Assembly (NCBI RefSeq): GCF_001746205.1 | Contig: NZ_MDCO01000014.1 | Coordinates: forward strand, 48,398 to 109,723 | Origin: Brachyspira hampsonii | GTDB taxonomy: Bacteria > Spirochaetota > Brachyspiria > Brachyspirales > Brachyspiraceae | DNA: 61,326 nt | Direction: 5' to 3' | Part shown: piece by piece, positions 30,049 through 39,151 of the stretch | How the letters are laid out: each line of letters opens with the position of its first letter | Numbering within the stretch: position 1 is the first letter of the stretch | Position numbers and translations under genes: made by a program | The notes under the pieces: generated by a model | Database searches by the model: none | The model's input: the letters and a program-made list of their open reading frames with translations, nothing else | Told to the model about the DNA's origin: nothing

Positions 30049-31098
30049 TTAATTAGCAGTATCAGCGGCAGTTTCTGTTTCTGCAGCAGTTGTTGTATCT
30101 GTGGTAGCTGGATCAGCTGCTTCATTTTCATAATCTTTATAAACAGGCATTTTTTCTCTGCTTAATATTTCATCTTCAGTATCACCATAAACGAAACCTA
30201 ATTCATCATAGTATTTAGAATATGTAGTTCTAAATCTTTCAGAAGTAGTGTATAAAACTTTATGGTATTTAGTTATTAATAATTTATATTTAGCAGTTTT
30301 AATATTTTCATCAGCTGTTTTCAAAGTAGTTAGATCCCAAAGATTATTGAACATTTCATTTAGGAAATAAACTTTACTTACATCGCTGTTCTGATTGATA
30401 GTAGCTAAGTTATAGTTAACGCCTGCTAAATAAGTATTTAACATGATCAAATTAGTAGTATTATTCTGCCCTGCTTTTTCATTATTCAAAGCATTCATTA
30501 AATGATATCTGCTTTTTGCATAATATCCGGCAGTACCTTTGAAAAGATTAAATATTCCAGCATATAGATTTAATTCATAATCAGCCTGAGCTAATTCATT
30601 AGTTTTTCCAAGTATTTCATAAATAGGTTTTACTTCATCATAAAGTCTGAAAGATTTATCTAATTCATAAAGAGCTATATCCACATTATTATCATTAGCT
30701 ATAGGATTAGCAACTAAATCGTAATAGTAAACAGCATTGTAGAACATTTCATTAGTATCAATGAAATTAACATTAGTATAACGTTCTAATATTTTGTTGG
30801 CTTTATAAAGTATTCTGAATAAATAATCTTCTCTTATTTTAGTAAGATTAGTTTGAAGAAGATTGTATTCTTTATCAAGAGCAGCATCATCAGTATTCCT
30901 TAAATCAACAAAAGAAGGTGCAAAAGCTGATACTTCATTTACAGTGTTAGTATTTTCTGAAGCTCCTTGATTTTCATCTGTAGCAGCAGTTTGTTCTGTT
31001 GCAGCGGTATCTGTAGTTTCTGCTGCTGTTTCATCCTGAGCGTATGCTGAACTTAACGCTAGAATCATTACGCTTAATACAAGAAATAGTTTTTTCAT
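30049..31098 (-). CDS. Secreted alpha-helical protein of unknown function
   Basis: 349 residues. A clear signal peptide (MKKLFLVLSVMILALSSAYA, cleavage after AYA) leads a Thr/Ala/Glu-rich linker, then a helical, tyrosine-rich domain with TPR-like spacing (NILNLF- and YKLLITKYHKV-type helices), then a second Thr/Ala/Asp-rich tail (about 325-349). Both low-complexity ends are unusual for a periplasmic protein. It starts 10 bp after the holB stop codon and so is probably co-transcribed with it. Family not recognised. Confidence 0.75.
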   Translation of the reverse strand: MKKLFLVLSVMILALSSAYAQDETAAETTDTAATEQTAATDENQGASENTNTVNEVSAFAPSFVDLRNTDDAALDKEYNLLQTNLTKIREDYLFRILYKANKILERYTNVNFIDTNEMFYNAVYYYDLVANPIANDNNVDIALYELDKSFRLYDEVKPIYEILGKTNELAQADYELNLYAGIFNLFKGTAGYYAKSRYHLMNALNNEKAGQNNTTNLIMLNTYLAGVNYNLATINQNSDVSKVYFLNEMFNNLWDLTTLKTADENIKTAKYKLLITKYHKVLYTTSERFRTTYSKYYDELGFVYGDTEDEILSREKMPVYKDYENEAADPATTDTTTAAETETAADTAN

Positions 31099-31107
31099 GT
31101 ATAACTC

Positions 31108-32520
31108 CTATAAGTTTTTATTATAATTGTGTAACCACATATAAATGTTGCCTAAAGTTTTATAAAGCAGCATTTTAGGTTGAGTATTTGTATTTATTAG
31201 AATATTGACTGCTGAATCTAATTCATCAATAGTCCATACAATACTTTCATCTGAAATAGAACTAGGAAATATATAATCTCTATTTTCTATTCCAAGGTAT
31301 TTATCTTCTAAAGACTTTTTAAGAATATTTATCATTTCTATAATAGCATCCGTAATCTCATATTCTCCTTCGCTCAAAAGGGAAGTTAAGGAGGCTATTT
31401 GAGGCGGAACATTATTTAATGCAGCGTCCATAAAAGATAATAATACTTTGTATATATTATCGCTTGTATTTGATTTTTTGTCAAGTACATATTTCACTGC
31501 TTTAGCAACACTTCCATAAGAATTTTCTAGTGCAAGGGCTGTTTTTTCCTCATTTAGCCTTAATCTCTTCATTAATATGGATCTTAAAGTATTTTCTGAC
31601 AACGGTGAAAATTTTAATTCCATCATTCGCGAACGAAGAGGCTTCATACCATCTTGAACCAATTTATTAGTATCTGAAGTTATTAGAATAAATATATTAT
31701 TGTCGGAAGGTTCTTCTAAAGTTCTTAAAAATATATTAGGTGCCCTCTTATCCATTAATTCTATGCCTTCTATGATAATAATTCTTTTATTTGATATTCT
31801 CGGCTTTCTGTATGTTAATTCGATAATATTTCTTACGGTATCAAGAGGAATTACGGTATGTATTATATTATAATATATTTTTTTTAAGGCACTGAAAAAA
31901 TCTCCTTCTATTGAAATTTTTTTCTTTCCGCCTTTATTTTTGGCTATATTTAAAGCTTCTTTTGATTTATTTCTAAATATTGAATCTATAAACTCGGCAT
32001 TATCAGCATTTAACTCATTTAAAGTATAATTTGCAGCCAAATAATAAGGTTCTATAAGAGCATATCTTGAAGTTTCTTTTTTACTTCCAAGCATATATTC
32101 TTTAGGTTCGCTTACAGGATAATTGTCATAACTATCAAAAAGCATAGATTCTACTTTATACAGTATAGAACGGCATGAAGTATAAAAATTATTAAATAAA
32201 TGAGGAAGTTTATATTCTAAATACTGATTAAAATAAAGCTCAGCATTTCTAAATCTCTCATCTGTAGCTGCTACTATGACATCCGGATGTTTATATTGAT
32301 CTATCATTTTACACGATTTGCATTCATCGCAGTAAGTTCCGTTTCCTCTCTCACAGCAAATAGCTTTAGCATAGTTTAAAGCACTTTCAAATTTTCCAAT
32401 TCCTTCATCTCCGTAAAAAAGATATGCATGATGAAGACGGCCGCTTTTATATATTCCAGCCATTATTTTTAAAGGAGTTGTTTGTCCTAATACTTTAGCC
32501 AATATTAAACCTCTAATCAT
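31108..32520 (-). CDS. holB: DNA polymerase III delta' subunit (HolB-like)
   Basis: Clamp-loader subunit of the replisome. The N-terminus has the AAA+ pattern LGQTTPLKIM and FYGDEGIGKFESALNYAKAI (Walker A), a zinc-binding group CDECKSC, and later NKRIIIIEGIELMDKRAPN and NIFLRTLEEP (Walker B / sensor region), typical of delta'. At 470 residues it is about 130 longer than E. coli delta': a spacer at about 92-235 sits between the zinc group and the Walker B segment. The ATG at 32520 has no ribosome site; a TTG at 32502 has AGAGG seven bases upstream and may be the true start. Confidence 0.85.
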   Translation of the reverse strand: MIRGLILAKVLGQTTPLKIMAGIYKSGRLHHAYLFYGDEGIGKFESALNYAKAICCERGNGTYCDECKSCKMIDQYKHPDVIVAATDERFRNAELYFNQYLEYKLPHLFNNFYTSCRSILYKVESMLFDSYDNYPVSEPKEYMLGSKKETSRYALIEPYYLAANYTLNELNADNAEFIDSIFRNKSKEALNIAKNKGGKKKISIEGDFFSALKKIYYNIIHTVIPLDTVRNIIELTYRKPRISNKRIIIIEGIELMDKRAPNIFLRTLEEPSDNNIFILITSDTNKLVQDGMKPLRSRMMELKFSPLSENTLRSILMKRLRLNEEKTALALENSYGSVAKAVKYVLDKKSNTSDNIYKVLLSFMDAALNNVPPQIASLTSLLSEGEYEITDAIIEMINILKKSLEDKYLGIENRDYIFPSSISDESIVWTIDELDSAVNILINTNTQPKMLLYKTLGNIYMWLHNYNKNL

Positions 32521-32675
32521 ATATTTTTACGAATACATGTATAAAGCATAAATAAAATTATATCAACAATAATTTTTTGATTTTAAATTATAAGTATAAT
32601 AATGACGATATTTTACTGTTATGTTTTAATTTTATCTAATTAATATAACAATATAATAAAACGAGGAATATCTTA

Positions 32676-33080
32676 ATGGCTGCAAATGATGATATGATAA
32701 AAAAAGATTTAATAGAAGATGGCGGAAATTCTCTTGATAATAAAATTGTGAATATTTATGAAAGAATAGACAAGCTGGAAAAAGATTTAGAAAATATTTT
32801 TTCTAATGATAAAATAACAGAAGATGAAAAAAAACATATTATTAAAGAGATTGTACAGGATGAAGATTTATTAAAATTTGCAGCGGAAACTATGAATAAA
32901 GACAGCTTAAAATATGATGAACTTATAAATGAATTAAAAAAAGAATTGTATAATAATGTTGATGATAAGATAGATGAAAAAATAGATAAGAATAACATTA
33001 ATTATAATAATATAATGCTGGAACAGAATCTCAAAAATTTTAAAGATATTTCTAACTTGAGAAAGAATCAAAACTATTAG
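32676..33080 (+). CDS. Acidic coiled-coil protein
   Basis: 134 residues, highly charged, with long heptad-like stretches (IVNIYERIDKLEKDLENIF, DDKIDEKIDKNN) and no hydrophobic segment, so a cytosolic coiled coil. ACGAGG precedes the ATG. Its 3' end overlaps by 29 bp the tail of a truncated ankyrin gene on the other strand, a sign that the region downstream was replaced by recombination. Function unknown. Confidence 0.6.
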   Translation: MAANDDMIKKDLIEDGGNSLDNKIVNIYERIDKLEKDLENIFSNDKITEDEKKHIIKEIVQDEDLLKFAAETMNKDSLKYDELINELKKELYNNVDDKIDEKIDKNNINYNNIMLEQNLKNFKDISNLRKNQNY

Positions 33081-33555
33081 AAAGCTCTTCTTTAAAATTT
33101 TGTTGTATAAGTAATTTTGAAATATCATAATTTCCATCATCATTAGCAATCATTAAAGCTGTTTTGTTTTCATTATTTGCTGTATTAGGATTGGAACCTT
33201 TATCAAGCAAATATTTAACCATATCATAGTCTTCTTTATAAACAGCAATCATTAAAGGAGTATAATCATAATCAGAACTATCCTCCTTTATTCTTGACTC
33301 TAAATCAAAACCATTTTCAACTAATATTTTAAACATTTCTTTATTTTTATCAAAAGATTCTGAAATTCTATAGGATACATCAAGAAGAGATGTTCCTTTA
33401 TCGTTTTTAGTATTTACATCAGCACCGTATTTTATTAATAAATTAAGTATTTTTATAGCATTTTCTGTTTCATTTTTTTGTCCGAAACTATTATGCTCAA
33501 TACTATAATATAATGCAGTTTCTCCTGATATATCTCTAATGTTTACATCGGCACA
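33052..33555 (-). pseudogene. Ankyrin-repeat gene fragment, truncated at both ends
   Basis: The minus strand is open from 33555 and begins mid-repeat with ADVNIRDISGETALYYS. It continues as ankyrin repeats closely resembling the end-of-window lipoprotein: LLIKYGADVNTKN, EMFKILVENGFDLESRI, YDYTPLMIAVYKEDYDMVKY and TALMIANDDGNYDISKLLIQ. After LLIQQ the similarity stops and a short unrelated tail runs to the stop. It has no signal peptide or start site and is a partial paralogue. Confidence 0.75.
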
Positions 33556-33605
33556 TCAGTATTTGCGGCTACAGTAATTATGAGAGAGATTATTTTAATG
33601 TTCTA

Positions 33606-33767
33606 ATGCTTAATGAAGAGCGTATAAAGGGTATAGAAGAAGGAATGAAAAAAGGTATAGAACAAGAAAAATATTCTCTGGCTAGAAATATGAAAAATAA
33701 AAATATGGATTTAAATCTTATAAGCGAATTAACAGGGCTTAGTATAGAAAAAATAGAAAAACTATAA
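33606..33767 (+). pseudogene. C-terminal relic of an Rpn-like PD-(D/E)XK protein
   Basis: The frame encodes MLNEERIKGIEEGMKKGIEQ, then an ARNMKNKNMDLNLISELTG helix-turn-helix-like end (LSIEKIEKL, stop). The G-I-E-x-G repeat and the final ISxLTGLSIEEI pattern are typical of the C-terminus of recombination-promoting nuclease/putative transposase (Rpn/PD-(D/E)XK) proteins. Its N-terminal part is missing; a separate N-terminal fragment of this family is at 35593. Confidence 0.7.
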
Positions 33768-33794
33768 TATAAAAAATTATATTTTGATTTCTAT

Positions 33795-34586
33795 TTATAA
33801 ATATGAATATGCTTTTATATAATGGGCTAATAAAAGAGAAATGATAAATGATAATAATATTATTATAGAAATTATAATAAACATTTTTATTGTGAATGTA
33901 AAAAAAATTGCTATTATAATAGAAGATATTATTAAAGATAAAATTAAAGATATTATATAACAAGCATTTACAAATATAAATCTGATCCAAGGATTCATAA
34001 ACTTAGATGACATTATATTGAAAATTGATAGTATTGCAGATGACAGTAAAGAGTTTGATATAGTTAATAAAATAACAATGTATTTATATTCATAAGATAA
34101 ATATAATGCTATAAAAACTGATGCATACACAAATGATATTAATAATATATTTGAAATGCATTTAATGTTAAAGAAATGTTTATCTTCATTTATAAAAAGT
34201 TTTTCTAATATAAAATATACTGTATTAGCTAGCATTATAGAAATAAAATTCATAATAGGAAGAGGTGCGTATATATAATTAAATACTACTGCTTTATTAA
34301 AAACATTTTTTGTAATTAAAATATATAAAATTAATGATATAATAAAACCAATAAAAGAAAATAGAGTTTTATTTTTAATTTCTTTCTTGTAATTTTTAAA
34401 AATATTAGTATCAACTGTACGGGAATTGATAAATATAAATACTGAAAAGAAACTAAATAAATATAATGCATTAAATGTTATATTTATATTGAATAATGCT
34501 GTTAAATTTATTAAAGCTGATATTAAAGAGATTACTAAATTAACTCTTCCTTTGTATTTATATATTGGAGATGCATATTTGTTCAT
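33795..34586 (-). CDS. Multi-pass membrane protein of unknown function
   Basis: 263 residues with seven or eight hydrophobic spans separated by short loops and almost no conserved polar motif. I do not recognise the family. It lies among gene relics with ankyrin genes on both sides. The start ATG is preceded by no good ribosome site. It could be an immunity-type or lineage-specific membrane protein, but the sequence does not say. Confidence 0.55.
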   Translation of the reverse strand: MNKYASPIYKYKGRVNLVISLISALINLTALFNINITFNALYLFSFFSVFIFINSRTVDTNIFKNYKKEIKNKTLFSFIGFIISLILYILITKNVFNKAVVFNYIYAPLPIMNFISIMLANTVYFILEKLFINEDKHFFNIKCISNILLISFVYASVFIALYLSYEYKYIVILLTISNSLLSSAILSIFNIMSSKFMNPWIRFIFVNACYIISLILSLIISSIIIAIFFTFTIKMFIIISIIILLSFIISLLLAHYIKAYSYL

Positions 34587-34655
34587 AATATTATTATATA
34601 CTTTTTTAAATTAAAAATTTTCAGCATATATAATTTTAAGCAGAATAAAAATCAA

Positions 34656-35543
34656 TTATCTGAAAAAACCAGCTATATTTTCAATAAATCCTGATATTAC
34701 ATAGAATATAAAAGATGGTATAGCAACTATAATTATAAGTAGAAGTATAAAAATAGGGTATAATATATCATTAAATATTTTACTAAAAATTAATTTTATA
34801 TTATATATAAATGCTCCGGGATACGCTTTTTTTCCATTATTATTTTTTATGTTTTTATCTGCATTATTTTCTATCAAAAGAGATATAACTTTTTTTTCCA
34901 TATCAATATCTCTATGCCCATTATTTTTTTTATATGAAATCTTATGAAGTGCAGTATCTCCGTCATTATTTTGTAAATTAATATTTACTGCGTTTTTTAT
35001 AAGCATTTCAAAAATATCATATTCTTCTATTCCTATATTATCTCTAGAAAGTATATAGTGAAGTATACCATTTCCCTCATTATCTTGTATATTAATATTT
35101 GCTCCAAGATTCATCAGTGTTTCAATTTTATATTTACTATCTGGAACTCCTATAATTTCACTTGTACCGAATTTAGGTTTACGATGTGAATCGTAGGACT
35201 TACTTACATCAAGTATAAGGCTTTTTCCAGCATTATTTTTCTCGTTAATATCCATTCCATTATCTAATAAAACTTTTACGAAATTAGAGAAATTATTAGT
35301 GCTTAAATTAGGTATATAGTCATACCACTCATAGCTACTATTCGTTATAGAGTAGGTTATATATTCTTTATTGTTTTCAATTACATATTTGAACTCATCA
35401 AGATTTTCAGAATATACTGATTGTGCTAATGCTGATTCTTTATTTGTTAGAGCTAAATTTTTAAAATCTTCACTTACTTGAGCATAAGAGATGTACGAAC
35501 TAATAATAAATATAATAACGCCTAATACTTTCATCATAAACAT
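34656..35543 (-). CDS. Secreted/membrane ankyrin-repeat protein
   Basis: 295 residues. An N-terminal signal peptide (VLGVIIFIISSYISYAQ) is followed by about five ankyrin-like repeats (VKVLLDNGMDINEKNNAGK, METLMNLGANIN-type, EMLIKNAVNINLQNNDGD, ISLLIENNADKNIKNNNGKK). A strong C-terminal membrane anchor (about 260-285) follows. The repeat domain would lie outside the cytosol, where ankyrin proteins of this organism seem to cluster. Related partial copies are at 12844, 33052 and 59586. No partner gene is apparent. Confidence 0.8.
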   Translation of the reverse strand: MFMMKVLGVIIFIISSYISYAQVSEDFKNLALTNKESALAQSVYSENLDEFKYVIENNKEYITYSITNSSYEWYDYIPNLSTNNFSNFVKVLLDNGMDINEKNNAGKSLILDVSKSYDSHRKPKFGTSEIIGVPDSKYKIETLMNLGANINIQDNEGNGILHYILSRDNIGIEEYDIFEMLIKNAVNINLQNNDGDTALHKISYKKNNGHRDIDMEKKVISLLIENNADKNIKNNNGKKAYPGAFIYNIKLIFSKIFNDILYPIFILLLIIIVAIPSFIFYVISGFIENIAGFFR

Positions 35544-35592
35544 TTTTTAATTCTGATTATATTTTTTTGATTATACAGTATATTGGTATATT

Positions 35593-35940
35593 ATGTCAAT
35601 ATTGTTTGACAAAGAATTAATATTTCATTATAATAAGTTTATGGAATTGAGACAAAATAATAAAAATTTTAATGTACTTAATGATTATTTTATGCGTTAT
35701 ATGTTTGCAAAAGAGGGACATGAGCATATATTAAAAAATCTCATTAATTCTGTGAGAATAGATGCTAATCAAGAGCCTTTTGAATATATAGAAGTTTTGA
35801 ATAGTTTTAACTTAAAAGAAAATGTTTTTGATAAGGAAAGTATTGCAGATGTTAAAGCTAAAACTAAATCAGGTGAAACTATAATTATAGAAATACAAAG
35901 AATAGGTAATCATTCGATATATCTCCTTATCAAAAATTAA
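35593..35940 (+). pseudogene. N-terminal fragment of an Rpn-like PD-(D/E)XK protein
   Basis: 115 residues: NVLNDYFMRYMFAKEGHEHI (family-like start), then DKESIADVKAKTKSGETIII and EIQRIGNHS, which contain the PD-(D/E)XK-type D...E-x-Q active-site pattern. The frame then ends early at a stop after LLIKN, where intact members continue for some 150 residues. Family members are common in spirochaetes and are thought to be transposase-like nucleases. Confidence 0.7.
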
Positions 35941-35954
35941 GAAAATATAATAAT

Positions 35955-36035
35955 TTTTGGAACTACAAACGCATACACTCTACTTTAAATTATGATACAC
36001 CGTTTGTTTACTTTAGGAAATTAAGGAATACTTAA
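35955..36035 (+). mobile_element. IS transposase C-terminal relic (IS3/IS481-like)
   Basis: The plus strand reads FWNYKRIHSTLNYDTPFVYF, then RKLRNT and a stop. The YNxKRIHSxLxYxTPxxY pattern is the hallmark of the end of the DDE integrase core in IS3/IS481-type transposases. Only 26 codons remain, with no visible IS ends, so the element is dead. It abuts the Rpn-like fragment. Confidence 0.75.
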
Positions 36036-36092
36036 ATGCAATATCTCTGGCTCCTATGCATACAATAATTTCATGTTTTTTATCATATAATT

Positions 36093-36124
36093 AATAAAAA
36101 AGCCCATCATATAAATGATGAGCT
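36093..36124 (-). terminator. Terminator of the nifU-nifS operon
   Basis: On the minus strand a hairpin from AGCTCATCAT-type and ATGATGGGCT-type arms (one mismatch, 36101-36124) is followed by TTTTTTATT. Confidence 0.7.
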
Positions 36125-36148
36125 ATTAAAAAATTAAAATATTAATTC

Positions 36149-37315
36149 TTAATTCCTATAAGGAGATATATCCCTCAATCTTGCTACAATCTTTTCTATA
36201 GCGTCAGCGGTATACATTATCTCATCCATAGTGTTATCCAATGACAAAGAAAATCTTGTAGAACTGTGTGCATATTCAAAAGGTACTCCCATAGCTTGAA
36301 GTACAGGGGAAGGTTCTAATGTACCAGATGAACAGGCACTTCCGCTTGAAGTACAAATTCCATATCCGTCTAATAAAAGCAGTATGGCTTCTCCTTCTAT
36401 ATTTTTGAAACTAATATTCGCTGTATTGCTTACTCTATTAGCATTCTTACCATTTATTTTAACATCAGTTATTCTTTTTAAAACTTCAGCCTCTAAAGTA
36501 TCTCTGAGTTTAGCAGTATGCTCCATAAATCTAGGAAGTTCAGCCTTAACCATAGAAGCAGCTTTGCCCAAACCAATAATATAAGGAACATTCTCAGTAC
36601 CGGCACGGCGGCCTCTCTCCTGATGCCCTCCTGTTAAAACGGTTCTTAATTTAGTACCATTTTTTATATATAAAGCACCAATTCCTTTAGGAGCATGTAT
36701 TTTATGACCAGCTATTGTAAGCATATCAATATAAGATTCATCTTTCATATTAAGAGGCAGTTTACCAGCAGCCTGAACAGCATCAACATGGAATACCGCA
36801 CCAGCATTTTTTACTATCTGCCCTATCTCTCTTATAGGATAAATAACACCTGTTTCATTATTTGCATACATTATAGATACTATTGCAGTATTTTCATTAA
36901 TTGCACTTTTAAACTCATTAATATCAATATTACCGTCATTATCTACAGAAAGATAAGTAACTCTATAACCATGTCTTTCCAAATCTTTGCATGTCTCTAT
37001 AACCGCAGGGTGTTCTACTTTTGTAGTTATAATATGATTCTTAGTAGGATATGCTTCTATAGTTCCCCTAATAGCCATATTATCACCCTCACTTCCGCAA
37101 GAAACAAAACATACTTCTATAGGTTCGCATCCTAAAAAATCAGCAACTTGTTCTCTAGCCTTTTCCATCTCTCTATGAACAGCACCTGCAGGAGTGTACA
37201 TACTAGAAGGATTGAAATACTGATCCTTGAAATAAGGAAGCATAGCCTCCAAAACTTCAGGATATACTCTAGTAGTGGCATTGTTATCCATATATATTAT
37301 TTTTTTATCTGACAT
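36149..37315 (-). CDS. nifS: Cysteine desulfurase (NifS type)
   Basis: Pyridoxal-phosphate enzyme that takes sulphur from cysteine and hands it as persulfide to the scaffold. 388 residues, NifS-group length. Pyridoxal Lys205 lies in AGHKIHAPKG, the His-Asp pair in HVDAVQAAGK, and catalytic Cys328 in GSACSSG. AGGAG precedes the ATG and only 12 bp separate it from the nifU stop, so it is co-transcribed and functionally linked to NifU. Confidence 0.97.
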   Translation of the reverse strand: MSDKKIIYMDNNATTRVYPEVLEAMLPYFKDQYFNPSSMYTPAGAVHREMEKAREQVADFLGCEPIEVCFVSCGSEGDNMAIRGTIEAYPTKNHIITTKVEHPAVIETCKDLERHGYRVTYLSVDNDGNIDINEFKSAINENTAIVSIMYANNETGVIYPIREIGQIVKNAGAVFHVDAVQAAGKLPLNMKDESYIDMLTIAGHKIHAPKGIGALYIKNGTKLRTVLTGGHQERGRRAGTENVPYIIGLGKAASMVKAELPRFMEHTAKLRDTLEAEVLKRITDVKINGKNANRVSNTANISFKNIEGEAILLLLDGYGICTSSGSACSSGTLEPSPVLQAMGVPFEYAHSSTRFSLSLDNTMDEIMYTADAIEKIVARLRDISPYRN

Positions 37316-37327
37316 ATACCGCTCCTA

Positions 37328-38161
37328 TCAAACACCTACAACTTCTAAATCTTTATTTACTAGTTCCTGCAATTTAGGCTCAACAAAACCTTTCAAAGTA
37401 TTTTTTGAAGAAGCACAAGAAGAACAAGCTCCCTTAAACTCTATCATAACTTTATTACCATCAACATCTACAAGTCTGCAGCTTCCGCCGTCCATCTTAA
37501 GCATAGGATTAATAACTCTCTCCAAAGCCTCTTCTATCTTTTTAATTTTCTGAACGGTAGTCATAGGAGCATTTTTAGCTTCTCTCTCCATCTCAGCCAA
37601 TTCTTCATTAAGTATATCTTCAATTTTAACTTTACAAGCTCCGCATCCGCCGCCTGCTTTAGTATAGAAAGTAACTTCATCTACAGTTTTTAAGTTATTT
37701 TCTCTAATTGCTCTTTTTATTTTAGTATCTGTTATACCAAAACATTTACAAATAATAGCTCCTTCATCATGTTCATCATCTTCAGTAGCAATTCCTCTGT
37801 AATTGTTAATTGCCTTTTCTAAAGTTTCCATTCCCATAACAGAACAATGCATCTTCTCTTCAGGAAGACCTCCTAACTCTAAAGCTATATCTCTGTTAGT
37901 AATTTTGGCAGCTTCATCAAGAGTTTTACCCTTAATCATCTCAGTTAATATACTGCTGCTTGCTATAGCTGAAGCACAGCCGAATGTTTGAAATTTTGCA
38001 TCTTCTATGACTTCAGTATCTTTATTGATTTTTAATGTTAATTTAAGTGCATCTCCGCAGACAATACTGCCTGTCATAGCTTCTGCATCGGGATTTTCTA
38101 TCTCCCCTACATTTCTAGGATTTATAAAATGATCCTTTACTTTATCTGTATATTCCCACAT
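37328..38161 (-). CDS. nifU: Three-domain NifU Fe-S scaffold
   Basis: Scaffold on which Fe-S clusters are built with sulphur from NifS. 277 residues: IscU-like domain 1-125 with cluster Cys35, Cys62 and Cys106; central BFD-type [2Fe-2S] domain about 135-185 with Cys138, Cys140, Cys173 and Cys176; C-terminal NifU domain with Cys246 and Cys249 (ACSSCASS). This full NifU form, rather than separate IscU and Nfu, is common in anaerobic bacteria. GGAGG precedes the ATG. Confidence 0.97.
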   Translation of the reverse strand: MWEYTDKVKDHFINPRNVGEIENPDAEAMTGSIVCGDALKLTLKINKDTEVIEDAKFQTFGCASAIASSSILTEMIKGKTLDEAAKITNRDIALELGGLPEEKMHCSVMGMETLEKAINNYRGIATEDDEHDEGAIICKCFGITDTKIKRAIRENNLKTVDEVTFYTKAGGGCGACKVKIEDILNEELAEMEREAKNAPMTTVQKIKKIEEALERVINPMLKMDGGSCRLVDVDGNKVMIEFKGACSSCASSKNTLKGFVEPKLQELVNKDLEVVGV

Positions 38162-38244
38162 GTTCTTACCTCCATCTAAGTTAATAATTTAATATAAATA
38201 TATTAAATAATTTTGGAATATAAAAATATTTTTTTATTTTAAAA

Positions 38245-38421
38245 TTATTTATTCATCTCATCTAAGATTTGTTTTATTGCAGCCTGACATCCGCCGCATC
38301 CGGTTCCAGCTTTAGTAGCATTAGAAACTTCTTCTACTGTTTTTAATTTTTTTGATTTGATAGCATCTCTAATTTGATTTTCAGTTACCGCCATACAAAA
38401 ACATATTGTCTTATCAGCCAT
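38245..38421 (-). CDS. Small BFD-like [2Fe-2S] protein
   Basis: 58 residues beginning MADKTICFCMAVTENQIRDA, with CFC near the N-terminus and TGCGGCQ near residue 40. This four-cysteine (CxC...CxxC) arrangement is the BFD-type [2Fe-2S] site and matches the central domain of NifU (CKCFGITDTKIKRAI and GGGCGACK). It lies 83 bp upstream of nifU on the same strand, so it is probably part of the Fe-S assembly operon, perhaps as an electron carrier or cluster carrier. Confidence 0.88.
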   Translation of the reverse strand: MADKTICFCMAVTENQIRDAIKSKKLKTVEEVSNATKAGTGCGGCQAAIKQILDEMNK

Positions 38422-38628
38422 TTTTAGATTCTCCTATTATCTAATTAATTTTAAGAAAATAGAAAAACATGAATCTACACATTAATCTATTTTATAACCT
38501 TCCATTGTTAGAATATTATAACATTTTACCAAATAAATATCAAGTATATTTTATATATAATTTATCTTTTATATATAGATTAGTAAATTAAAACAAATGA
38601 CCAATATATTCAAATAAAACTTAAAATA

Positions 38629-39099
38629 TTAATTTTGATTAACTGTTTCTATTAAAAATGCTTCTGATTTATAATTGTCAATGTTTTCTAAATCTATTAT
38701 TCTAAAGTTGTCTCTTACAGCATAAAATCTTATATTGGCATTAGGAGCAATATCATCTTTCATTTCTGATACAGATAATATTAAATCAAATACCTGATAA
38801 TAATAATTTTCTTCAAGAATCTTTTTCAAGGACATAAACATTTTTAAAGATAAAGTTAAAACCTGTTTTATATCTAGGCTGTTTGCTATATATATCTCAT
38901 TATTATCCCATTCAAAATTAGAAAGATTATCTATATTTGCAGGAGCTTTACACATAGTACAATCTGCCTCATTACTAATAACCCAATATTTTTCATTTTG
39001 ATAATTTTCTCTTTCAAATATAGAATAATAATTTTTTAATTCTATATTTGATAAATCAATATCTGAAATCAGTTCTTTCATCTTTGCATTGGTAATCAA
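38629..39099 (-). CDS. Hypothetical protein with CTMC motif
   Basis: 156 residues (150 if the inner ATG at 39081 is used). A CTMC motif near residue 47 could bind metal or form a disulfide; the rest is acidic with no signal peptide. AGAGG sits 10 bases before a TTG at 39099, while the inner ATG has no ribosome site, so the TTG start is preferred. Family not recognised. Confidence 0.6.
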   Translation of the reverse strand: MITNAKMKELISDIDLSNIELKNYYSIFERENYQNEKYWVISNEADCTMCKAPANIDNLSNFEWDNNEIYIANSLDIKQVLTLSLKMFMSLKKILEENYYYQVFDLILSVSEMKDDIAPNANIRFYAVRDNFRIIDLENIDNYKSEAFLIETVNQN

Positions 39100-39151
39100 T
39101 ATATATTAACCTCTTAATCTATATAATACTTTTTATCATTATAAAAAGATT

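Noticed and set aside
33606-35940. The Rpn-like fragments as one gene split by insertion
   Set aside because: The C-terminal piece lies upstream of the N-terminal piece on the same strand, so they cannot be halves of one interrupted gene without a rearrangement.
36384-37553. Plus-strand frames across nifS and nifU
   Set aside because: They are antisense shadows of the Fe-S genes with no start signals.
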